The notes beneath the pieces are model-generated. The model searched no databases and was not told the origin of the DNA. It saw only the letters and a list, made by a program, of their open reading frames with translations. The translations under genes and the position numbers were made by a program. DNA of 34,150 nucleotides. Origin: an uncultured Lachnospiraceae bacterium. GTDB lineage: Bacteria; Bacillota; Clostridia; Lachnospirales; Lachnospiraceae. Each line of letters opens with the position of its first letter. Position 1 is the first letter of the stretch. Of this stretch, positions 1 through 6,094 are shown piece by piece. The stretch spans positions 26,658-60,807 of the forward strand of contig CAJTTU010000004.1 of NCBI GenBank assembly GCA_910579325.1, given 5' to 3'.

Positions 1-87
1 CACTTTTATATATTCTCGGAATCCCACCAAAGCAAACATTGGGATACCTCGAATGCACATTCTTTTTATGAAACATTACTTTATATA

Positions 88-109
88 ATGCTTTTTTCCT
101 GAAAAGCAT
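88..109 (-). terminator. weak stem-loop after the Crp-like gene
   Basis: An 8-bp inverted repeat (ATGCTTTT / AAAAGCAT, 6-nt loop) lies 3 nt beyond the stop codon of the regulator. The run after the stem on the minus strand is AT-rich but not a clean U-tract, so termination here is only plausible. The remaining bases 1-87 hold a further small hairpin (arms at 21-26 and 40-45) and no gene. Confidence 0.35.
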
Positions 110-112
110 CAA

Positions 113-772
113 TCACAGCAGCACAAAATGATTCCGTTCAAATTCCAGTATCCCCTCGTCCCGCATCCTGCACAGCTCGTTGGACATGGCGCTCCGGTCT
201 ACGGAGAGGAAATCCGCCAGCTGCTGCCGGTTAAAAGGAATATCAAAGGAAGGACGCCCTTCCCTGAGAGACTGCTCCGATAAGTAGGACAGCAGCTTTT
301 CCCGGGTCGTACGCTGGGACATATGCTCCAACTTCTGGGTCAGCATCTTGTTCTTCAGCGCCAGCACCGAAAGCAGGTTCTGAATCAGCTTTCCGTGAAA
401 CTGACAGGCGGAGGAACAGGTGGTCAGCACCCGTTTTACGTCGAGAAACAGCACCTGGCTGTTTTTTACCGCCACCGCATTGTTCAGCATCTCGCCGGCC
501 TCCAGGCATGCATAGGTTTCTCCGAATACCTCCCCAGCCGAAATCTCATTTAATATGCTGAGATTCCCCCAGTAATCCTCTTTCCGGATATGAACGGCCC
601 CTTCCAGCAGCAGGGCCACGGCGGTAATCCGCTCCCCTTTCCGGAACACACAGTCCCCTTTTTGATAGCTCCGCTGATATGCGCCCAGACAGGACAGCAT
701 GGAGACGGCCTCATGCTCCCCGATCCCCTTAAACAGCTTTGATTGCTCCACCACTTTCAAATATTTTTCCAA
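113..772 (-). CDS. Crp/Fnr family transcriptional regulator (HcpR-like)
   Basis: The 219-residue product has the Crp/Fnr layout: an N-terminal cyclic-nucleotide-binding-type beta-barrel (about residues 10-115, with FRKGERITAVALLLEGAVHI), a long dimer helix (about 115-150), and a C-terminal winged helix (about 155-219, containing FNRQQLADFLSVDRSAMSNE). No FNR-type N-terminal cysteine cluster is seen, so it probably does not carry a 4Fe-4S cluster in the FNR manner. The start is a TTG at 770-772 with GGAG six bases upstream. It diverges from the ferredoxin-hcp pair, an arrangement typical of regulators that control hcp in response to nitric oxide or related stress (HcpR/Fnr group). Control of hcp is inferred from position, not shown. 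Confidence 0.85.
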   Translation of the reverse strand: MEKYLKVVEQSKLFKGIGEHEAVSMLSCLGAYQRSYQKGDCVFRKGERITAVALLLEGAVHIRKEDYWGNLSILNEISAGEVFGETYACLEAGEMLNNAVAVKNSQVLFLDVKRVLTTCSSACQFHGKLIQNLLSVLALKNKMLTQKLEHMSQRTTREKLLSYLSEQSLREGRPSFDIPFNRQQLADFLSVDRSAMSNELCRMRDEGILEFERNHFVLL

Positions 773-784
773 AACAATCTCCTT

Positions 785-800
785 TGTTGGAAATACAACA
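785..800. promoter_or_regulatory. palindrome in the regulator leader, possible autoregulatory operator
   Basis: TGTTG-N6-CAACA forms a clean inverted repeat just downstream of the predicted transcription start of the Crp-like gene. Crp/Fnr dimers bind inverted repeats of about this size, so this could be an autoregulatory site; that is inference. A looser GTTGT-N9-ACAAC pair lies at about 890-908 in front of the ferredoxin gene. Confidence 0.4.
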
Positions 801-814
801 GACTTGTTTGATTT

Positions 815-843
815 ATTATATTATAATGGGTCCATGAAGTCAA
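815..843 (-). promoter_or_regulatory. sigma-A type promoter of the Crp-like gene
   Basis: On the minus strand a -35 box TTGACT (838-843) and a perfect -10 box TATAAT (815-820) are separated by 17 bases. Transcription would begin near 808, giving a leader of about 36 bases before the TTG start. A GGAATG-GGG-CATTCC palindrome (863-877) lies between this promoter and the divergent ferredoxin gene. Confidence 0.7.
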
Positions 844-939
844 GGCGGCAATAAACAGAAGGGGAATGGGGCATTCCAATACACCGGTCTGTTGTCTGCC
901 TAAAACAACGCAACCATAAAATAAGGGGGAATCACAATC

Positions 940-1644
940 ATGATCAGAAAAATCATCCAGATAGACGAATCAAAATGCAACGGCTGCGGCGCATGTGCCG
1001 AAGCCTGCCACGAAGGGGCTATCGGCATGGTAAACGGAAAAGCAAAGCTGCTCCGCGACGACTACTGCGACGGGCTGGGCGACTGCCTGCCGGCCTGTCC
1101 CATGGATGCCATCGCCTTTGTGGAGCGGGAGGCCGCTCCCTATGACGAAGCGGCTGTGCTGGCGGCAAAGGCACAGAAGAAACAGTCCGCATCCGGCGGC
1201 TGTCCCGGCAGCAAGGCGAAACTGCTTCGTCCCACCGGCGATACGGATAACAGCCAGCTTTCCGCAACGGCAGCCCCGGTCAGCAGCCAGCTTACCCAGT
1301 GGCCGGCCCAAATCAAGCTGATGCCTGTCACCGCTCCCTACTACAACGGCGCCGACCTGCTGATCGCCGCGGACTGTACGGCCTATGCCTACGGAAATTT
1401 CCACAACGAATTTATGAAAAACCGTATCACCGTCATCGGATGCCCGAAACTGGACAGCGTGGACTATACGGAAAAGCTGACCGCCATCCTGCAGGCAAAC
1501 GATATCAAAAGCGTCACCCTTGCCCGCATGGAGGTTCCCTGCTGCGGCGGGCTGGAACGGGCGGCAAAAGAAGCCGTCCGGGCCAGCGGAAAAAGCATCC
1601 CTTTCCGGACAGTTGTGATTTCGACAGACGGACGGGTAATTTAA
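940..1644 (+). CDS. ferredoxin-like 4Fe-4S protein linked to hcp
   Basis: This 234-residue protein has an N-terminal ferredoxin domain. A classic C13-x2-C16-x2-C19-x3-C23 motif is followed by a second, unusual set C43-x5-C49-x3-C53-P within YCDGLGDCLPACP. Two iron-sulfur clusters are therefore likely. Residues 65-130 are an Ala/Gln/Ser-rich linker, and the C-terminal half contains further cysteines, including VIGCPK and EVPCCGG, the latter like the Cys-Cys-Gly motifs of redox proteins. The start ATG has an AAGGGGG ribosome site. It sits 99 bases upstream of hcp on the same strand, so it is the likely electron donor to Hcp. No membrane segment is visible. Proteins of this form are usually annotated only as 4Fe-4S binding protein. 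Confidence 0.85.
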   Translation: MIRKIIQIDESKCNGCGACAEACHEGAIGMVNGKAKLLRDDYCDGLGDCLPACPMDAIAFVEREAAPYDEAAVLAAKAQKKQSASGGCPGSKAKLLRPTGDTDNSQLSATAAPVSSQLTQWPAQIKLMPVTAPYYNGADLLIAADCTAYAYGNFHNEFMKNRITVIGCPKLDSVDYTEKLTAILQANDIKSVTLARMEVPCCGGLERAAKEAVRASGKSIPFRTVVISTDGRVI

Positions 1645-1695
1645 ACCAGTATTTTTCATTCCGATTACGAAATGTAAAATAAAATTTCAAACTAT

Positions 1696-1717
1696 ATCCG
1701 CCAGTCCCAAGGCGGAT
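1696..1717 (+). other. stem-loop between the ferredoxin gene and hcp
   Basis: ATCCGCC-N8-GGCGGAT forms a 7-bp stem in the 99-base gap, followed not by a U-run but by the hcp ribosome site (AAGGAGGATT). It is therefore not a standard terminator. It may set relative mRNA stability of the two genes; this is inference. Confidence 0.4.
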
Positions 1718-1743
1718 GCAGCATTTAAGGAGGATTAATATCA

Positions 1744-3318
1744 ATGTCAAAGGAAATGTTTTGCTTCCAGTGTGAGCAGACCGCCGGATGCACCGGCTGT
1801 ACCGGCAAGGCGGGCGTGTGCGGAAAAAGCGCTGGCACGGCAAAATTACAGGATCAGCTGACTGGGGAACTGATCGGCCTGGCCAAAGCCGCAAAAGGCG
1901 CGGCTCCCACCGCCGACACCCACCTCACCATGATGGCCGGCATGTTCGCCACCGTCACCAATGTGAATTTCAACGACGTAACTGTCAAAGAGCAGATCGA
2001 ACAGGTGAAAAAAGCACAGGAAGCGCTGGTTTCCCGGGGCGGCGCTTCCACCGGCGCATATGATATGGAACAGCTGTGGAATGCCGACGAGGATATCCGC
2101 TCCCTGAAATCCCTGATCCTGTTCGGCCTGCGGGGCATGGCCGCCTATGCCTATCACGCCATGATTCTGGGCTATGCCGACGACGAAGTCAACGCTTTCT
2201 TATATGAAGGTTTAGCCGCTGTAGGCGAAGACTGGGGCATGGACCAGCTGCTTCCCGTTGTCTTAAAGGTAGGCGAAGTAAACCTGAAATGCATGGCCCT
2301 TCTGGATCATGCCAGCACCGAATCCTACGGCCATCCCGCTCCCACCACCGTGCCGCTCAAGGTGGAAAAAGGACCCTTTATCGTGATCAGCGGCCATGAC
2401 CTGAAAGACCTGGAGCTGCTTTTAGAGCAGACCAGGGACAAAGGCATCAACATCTACACCAACGGCGAAATGCTGCCCGCCCATGCTTACCCTAAATTCA
2501 AAGAATATCCCCATCTGAAGGGCAACTTCGGAACCGCATGGTTCAGACAGCAAAAAGAGCTGGCCGACATCCCCGCGCCCATCGTCTATACCACCAACTG
2601 CCTGATGCCCTTAAAGGACAGCTATGCGGACCGGGTATTCACGGTGGAAGCCGTTTCATGGCCAGGCGCGGTTCATATCGGTGAGGATAAGGACTTTACC
2701 CCTGTGATCAATAAAGCTCTGGAACTGGGCGGATACAAAGAAGACCAGGAATTTACCGGCATCAACGGCGGCGCAACCGTCACCACCGGTTTTGGCCGGA
2801 ACGCGGTCATGTCCTTGGCTGACACCGTGATTTCCGCCGTAAAGGAGGGGGCTTTAAAACACATTTTCCTGGTAGCAGGCTGTGACGGCGCGCGCCAGAG
2901 CCGCAACTACTACACCGACTTTGTAAAACAGACCCCTGCCAACACGGCTGTCCTGACACTGGCCTGCGGCAAATACCGCTTCAACGACCTTGACTTAGGC
3001 GCCATCGGCGGCCTGCCCCGGATTATGGATATGGGGCAGTGCAACGACGCTTACAGCGCCATCATGGTAGCCGTAGCCCTGGCCGAAGCCTTTAACTGCG
3101 GCGTCAACGACCTGCCGCTGACCCTGGTGCTCTCCTGGTTCGAGCAGAAAGCCGTCTGCATCCTGCTGACCCTGCTGCATCTGGGTATTAAAAATATTTA
3201 CCTGGGGCCTACACTGCCAGCATTCGTTTCGCCGAATGTACTGGACTTCCTGGTAAAGAATTATGATATCCATCCGGTCAGCACACCGGAAGAGGATCTG
3301 AAGAAGATTCTGGGATAA
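1744..3318 (+). CDS. hcp: hybrid cluster protein (hydroxylamine reductase)
   Basis: The 524-residue product is a full-length Hcp of the shorter form found in strict anaerobes. The N-terminal cysteine set is C7-x2-C10-x8-C19-x6-C26, which binds a cubane cluster. Further conserved family segments follow: HDLKDL, YTNGEMLPAHAYP, YTTNCLMP, VAGCDGARQSRNYY, LACGKYRFND and GQCNDAYSA, which supply His, Glu and Cys ligands of the hybrid iron-sulfur-oxygen cluster. Hcp enzymes reduce nitric oxide and hydroxylamine and also act in S-nitrosylation chemistry. It is cytoplasmic. AAGGAGGATTAATATCA precedes the ATG. It follows the ferredoxin gene and lies opposite a Crp/Fnr-type regulator, which supports a nitrosative stress role. 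Confidence 0.97.
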   Translation: MSKEMFCFQCEQTAGCTGCTGKAGVCGKSAGTAKLQDQLTGELIGLAKAAKGAAPTADTHLTMMAGMFATVTNVNFNDVTVKEQIEQVKKAQEALVSRGGASTGAYDMEQLWNADEDIRSLKSLILFGLRGMAAYAYHAMILGYADDEVNAFLYEGLAAVGEDWGMDQLLPVVLKVGEVNLKCMALLDHASTESYGHPAPTTVPLKVEKGPFIVISGHDLKDLELLLEQTRDKGINIYTNGEMLPAHAYPKFKEYPHLKGNFGTAWFRQQKELADIPAPIVYTTNCLMPLKDSYADRVFTVEAVSWPGAVHIGEDKDFTPVINKALELGGYKEDQEFTGINGGATVTTGFGRNAVMSLADTVISAVKEGALKHIFLVAGCDGARQSRNYYTDFVKQTPANTAVLTLACGKYRFNDLDLGAIGGLPRIMDMGQCNDAYSAIMVAVALAEAFNCGVNDLPLTLVLSWFEQKAVCILLTLLHLGIKNIYLGPTLPAFVSPNVLDFLVKNYDIHPVSTPEEDLKKILG

Positions 3319-3443
3319 GATAATTCCAACAAAACGCGTCATCGCAAAGCATACCCTTGGGTACCGGCACGTTTTGCCGAATACTTCGTATTAAGAATCC
3401 TGCGGAACGTTTTATATCATAGAAAAGGGAATCCTATAATATC

Positions 3444-3500
3444 CAAAATCCCTGCGGAAATCAAAGGTTAATGGAGCCTTGATTTCCGGCAGGGATTTTT
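3444..3500 (+). terminator. Rho-independent terminator after hcp (bidirectional)
   Basis: A long inverted repeat (AAAATCCCTGC-GGAAATCAA-GG paired with CC-TTGATTTCC-GGCAGGGATTTTT) ends in a T-run on the plus strand and an A-run on its left side. It can terminate hcp and also the convergent gene ending at 3548. Confidence 0.85.
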
Positions 3501-3547
3501 AGTTGCTTTCCCGCATCCTTTTCAAATTTTCCGGTATCTTTTGTTTT

Positions 3548-4156
3548 TCAACCAACCCAATACTCCGTGGCCGCAATCCATCTCGCCCCATGTCCCGGCC
3601 GGTAAAAACAGTCCGCATCCCGGTTCCATCCGTCCACCAGACGGATATATTTACCGCCGCAGGCATACTCCCGCCAGCCGACAGCCAGCGCCCAGTGCCG
3701 TTCCGTCAGGTTCGCCATCAGCAAAACGGCACAGGGATGCCCTTTCTCCACAGTCCTTTTCAGAGCCGCGAAATTTTTCACCTTTCGCGTATACAGCCGA
3801 TATCCTCTTGCCTCAAAGTAACGTTTCCCACCGCCCGCGATCGTAATCCTCGGACCGTTTCCCACTATTTTATGTACCGCCCCGAAAGTTTCCCTTTCTC
3901 TTTTTTCCGTTCTTTCACTTCCTCCGCTCTTCTCGCCGCTTCCCCGGTCTTCTCCTGTCAGCCCTGTACAGCCCTTATCGGCGAAATACAGCGCCAGGTT
4001 CGTCACCGCCACCGCTCCGCAGTGATTGACCGCCAGATCGGAAACATCGGAAGTAACCGCCCAGCGGATTCCATCACAGGAAAGCTCTCCGGAATCGTAA
4101 ACGCCATCCGGCATATCGCTGATATCAATAAAACCATACCGTTTATCCCCTGCCAT
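3548..4156 (-). CDS. papain-like cysteine hydrolase candidate (C39-like fold)
   Basis: Not recognised as a named protein. With the ATG at 4154-4156, preceded by GAGGAGAGGAAGC, the product is 202 residues. Cys46 sits in HCGAVAVTNLALYF at the start of a predicted helix, as the nucleophile does in papain/C39-type peptidases. His154 lies in ERHWALAVGW, and Asp175/Asn178 follow in RLVDGWN; this Cys...His...Asp/Asn order matches that fold. Residues 64-92 are a Gly/Glu/Ser/Arg-rich, probably disordered loop. There is no signal peptide or membrane segment, so it appears cytoplasmic. The open frame continues upstream to 4321, but that part is Arg/Gly/Ser-rich and has no good ribosome site. It could be a peptidase, amidase or an inactive relative. 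The fold is inferred from motifs only. Confidence 0.6.
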   Translation of the reverse strand: MAGDKRYGFIDISDMPDGVYDSGELSCDGIRWAVTSDVSDLAVNHCGAVAVTNLALYFADKGCTGLTGEDRGSGEKSGGSERTEKRERETFGAVHKIVGNGPRITIAGGGKRYFEARGYRLYTRKVKNFAALKRTVEKGHPCAVLLMANLTERHWALAVGWREYACGGKYIRLVDGWNRDADCFYRPGHGARWIAATEYWVG

Positions 4157-4305
4157 GCTTCCTCTCCTCTGAAATCCCCTCGGATGCGCTGCCGGCGCAT
4201 TGTAACAAATATCCCATACGCGGGCAGAGAAACTTCTCCTGCCCGCTCTGCCGCCCTGTCTGCCATTCCGGCGGCAGTCTTCACAGGACGATATATTCTG
4301 AAATA

Positions 4306-4347
4306 CAAAACAGGGCAGCAATACGGCTCCTTCCCATTGCTGCCCTG
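4306..4347 (-). terminator. terminator downstream of the HPr-like gene
   Basis: A 12-bp inverted repeat (CAGGGCAGCAAT / ATTGCTGCCCTG, 13-nt loop) is followed on the minus strand by TTTTGTATTT. A second perfect hairpin (ACTGCTTCCT / AGGAAGCAGT, 4373-4400) lies closer to the gene but has no T-run. The rest of 4157-4417 shows no gene. Confidence 0.75.
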
Positions 4348-4417
4348 CGCTTATTTACCTGTCTTATTCATTACTGCTTCCTGTTATAATAGGAAGCAGT
4401 CCTTTCCAAACTGCCTC

Positions 4418-4657
4418 TTAAGCCACTACGGTCACATGAGAGTGTGCATCCAGAAATTCTTCCCACTCGGCATAGTGTCCTGTATATTCTACGGTCAGCG
4501 GCTGGCTCAGATCCAGGCTCAGTACGCCCAGAATCGACTTTGCGTCAATAATCATCCGGTTGTAGTACACATCAACTTCAAAGTCACACTTATTTGCCAT
4601 CGTCACAAAAGCTTTGGCATCCTCGATGCCGTTCAACATAATCTGTCTTTTCTGCAT
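4418..4657 (-). CDS. HPr-fold protein lacking the active-site histidine (Crh-like)
   Basis: This 79-residue protein aligns along its length with HPr, the phosphocarrier of the sugar PTS. The regulatory serine region is well kept (AKSILGVLSL, Ser41, matching Ser46 of HPr). The usual GLHARPA active-site loop is replaced by GIEDAKA (residues 10-16), placing Glu12 where the phosphorylated His15 should be. It thus cannot relay PEP-derived phosphate but could still be phosphorylated on serine, like Bacillus Crh, which acts with CcpA in carbon catabolite control. The ATG has a good AGAGGGAG ribosome site. It is monocistronic, with its own promoter about 220 bases upstream. A regulatory role is inferred; no HPr kinase or CcpA gene is in the window. 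Confidence 0.85.
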   Translation of the reverse strand: MQKRQIMLNGIEDAKAFVTMANKCDFEVDVYYNRMIIDAKSILGVLSLDLSQPLTVEYTGHYAEWEEFLDAHSHVTVVA

Positions 4658-4675
4658 AATAATCTCCCTCTTTCA

Positions 4676-4786
4676 TCATTGATTGGAATACAGCCCTGCC
4701 ATTTCTTTCACACTGACAACCATCGGGGCATTAATACAGCGAATAACCGCCAAAAATCCGGCCATTCCATTTGTGGCTATGAGCAC
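4676..4786 (-). CDS. possible 36-residue leader ORF upstream of the HPr-like gene
   Basis: Within the long leader, a GTG at 4784-4786 preceded by AGAGGG opens a 36-codon frame ending TGA at 4676-4678, just 18 bases before the HPr-like ATG. The peptide begins VLIATNGMAGFLAVIRC and ends EMAGLYSNQ. Its composition looks protein-like, and the frame runs open back to 4819. It could be a regulatory leader peptide, a remnant of a longer gene, or chance. Nothing recognisable in sequence. Confidence 0.3.
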   Translation of the reverse strand: MLIATNGMAGFLAVIRCINAPMVVSVKEMAGLYSNQ

Positions 4787-4846
4787 GAAACCCTCTGTAT
4801 CTCGGGTCCTTATGTGTCATACATGAAAAACAAGTCAGCGAGCATT

Positions 4847-4867
4847 CAAATTTGCCAGCTACTTTTT
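4847..4867. repeat. direct repeat copy 1 beside the HPr-like promoter
   Basis: CAAATTTGCCAnnTAC followed by TTTTT, present again at 4949-4969 in the same orientation and identical at all but two positions. This copy lies just downstream of the predicted transcription start (about 4871). Confidence 0.65.
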
Positions 4868-4877
4868 ATTGAAAAGA

Positions 4878-4906
4878 ACTATATCACAAGACAAATTCTT
4901 TGTCAA
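4878..4906 (-). promoter_or_regulatory. strong promoter with overlapping palindrome
   Basis: On the minus strand a perfect -35 TTGACA (4901-4906) is followed after exactly 17 bases by TATAGT (4878-4883). A perfect inverted repeat GACAAA-TTC-TTTGTC (4890-4904) overlaps the -35 box and spacer, where a repressor would block RNA polymerase. The leader to the HPr-like gene would be about 214 bases. Confidence 0.8.
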
Positions 4907-4948
4907 TTGGTTTTTTCACGAAAAAAGGGGATTTTTATCCAATTTTTA

Positions 4949-4969
4949 CAAATTTGCCAAATACTTTTT
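4949..4969. repeat. direct repeat copy 2 beside the HPr-like promoter
   Basis: Second copy of the repeat at 4847-4867, 102 bases away and about 80-100 bases upstream of the transcription start. It contains the near-palindrome ATTTGGCAAAT on the minus strand. The placement of one copy on each side of the promoter suggests paired operators. The remaining 4970-5066 is AT-rich with a small TTTCGT/ACGAAA hairpin and no gene. Confidence 0.65.
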
Positions 4970-5066
4970 TGATTTTTTATCCTGTTTCGTTTTTTTGACG
5001 AAAGACAATTTACTTTCATTTTCGGTGATATCCGCGCAGGGAAACATGCCCGTTTCGTCAGGAACG

Positions 5067-6050
5067 TTATCCGATCCTGCCCTCATCGATATATTTCGCC
5101 AGCTCTTTCGCGAAATAAGTGAGGTAAATGCCGCAGCCGGCCCGGAATGTGCTGACCGCCATCTCGCAGATAATCCGGGCCTCGTCGATATAACCCATCC
5201 TGGCCGCAGCCTTTACCATAGCGTACTCGCCGCTGACGCTGTAGGCCGCCACCGGCACATCCACCAGATCCGCCACTTCCCGGATCACATCCAGATAGGA
5301 CAGCGCCGGTTTTACCATGATGATATCGGCGCCTTCCTCAATATCCAGCACCGCTTCCTTCAATCCCTCTTTCCGGTTGTGAAAATCCATCTGATAGGAT
5401 TTCCGGTCGCCGAAGGAAGGAGCGGAACCGGCCGCTTCCCGGAACGGACCGTAAAAAGCTGAGGCGTACTTTACCGCATAGGACATAATCGGCGTTTCCG
5501 TAAATCCGTTTTCATCCAATGCCTGGCGCATCCCCATAATCCGGCCGTCCATCATATCGGATGGCGCCACCATGTCCGCGCCGGCCTGCACATGGGAGAC
5601 CGCCGTCTTCGCCAGCAGCTCCACCGTGGGATCATTGTCCACATAATCCCCTTTTAACAGGCCGCAGTGTCCATGAGAGGTGTACTCGCACAGGCACACA
5701 TCCGTAATGTAGTACAGGTTGGGAAACTGCCGTTTCGCCTCCCTGAGCGCTCTCTGGACAATACCGTCCTGCGCGTAAGCCTGACTGCCGCAGGCATCTT
5801 TCTTGGCGGGAATGCCAAACAGCATCACGCTGGACACGCCTGCCTGAGACAGCTTTTCCAGCTCGTAGGACATTTTGTCCACGCTGTACTGGTACTGCCC
5901 TTCCATAGAAGGAATTTCCTGCTGAATACCCTCTCCGTCCATTACAAACATCGGGTAGATCAGAGAAGCCTTATCCACTCTGGTCTCCCGTACCATTTTC
6001 CGCAAAGTTTCCGTTGTCCTCAGCCTTCTTGGCCTGATTTTCATATCCAT
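5067..6050 (-). CDS. hemB: porphobilinogen synthase (delta-aminolevulinate dehydratase)
   Basis: The enzyme condenses two 5-aminolevulinate molecules into porphobilinogen, the first common tetrapyrrole step. Family landmarks in order are the metal-binding cysteine stretch DVCLCEYTSHGHCG, the GADMVAPSDMMDGR loop, the first active-site lysine in SYAVKYASAFYGPFR, and the Schiff-base lysine in DIIMVKPALSYLDVIR. The three cysteines indicate the zinc-dependent type. I chose the ATG at 6048-6050 (327 residues) because CGGAGG lies nine bases upstream and the length matches the family. An ATG at 6098 overlaps the preceding stop codon by four bases (ATGA) but would add 16 unconserved residues without a well-placed ribosome site. 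It is the last gene of hemC-cobA/hemD-hemB. Confidence 0.96.
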   Translation of the reverse strand: MDMKIRPRRLRTTETLRKMVRETRVDKASLIYPMFVMDGEGIQQEIPSMEGQYQYSVDKMSYELEKLSQAGVSSVMLFGIPAKKDACGSQAYAQDGIVQRALREAKRQFPNLYYITDVCLCEYTSHGHCGLLKGDYVDNDPTVELLAKTAVSHVQAGADMVAPSDMMDGRIMGMRQALDENGFTETPIMSYAVKYASAFYGPFREAAGSAPSFGDRKSYQMDFHNRKEGLKEAVLDIEEGADIIMVKPALSYLDVIREVADLVDVPVAAYSVSGEYAMVKAAARMGYIDEARIICEMAVSTFRAGCGIYLTYFAKELAKYIDEGRIG

Positions 6051-6094
6051 CGCTTTTATCCTCCGATTATAGTTCCGCAACTCCGCGCCCTTTT

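Noticed and set aside
3503..4972. 489-codon plus-strand frame across 3503-4972
   Set aside because: It is antisense to the papain-like and HPr-like genes, runs through terminators and a promoter, and its protein is Pro/Arg/Ser/His-rich with no recognisable domain.
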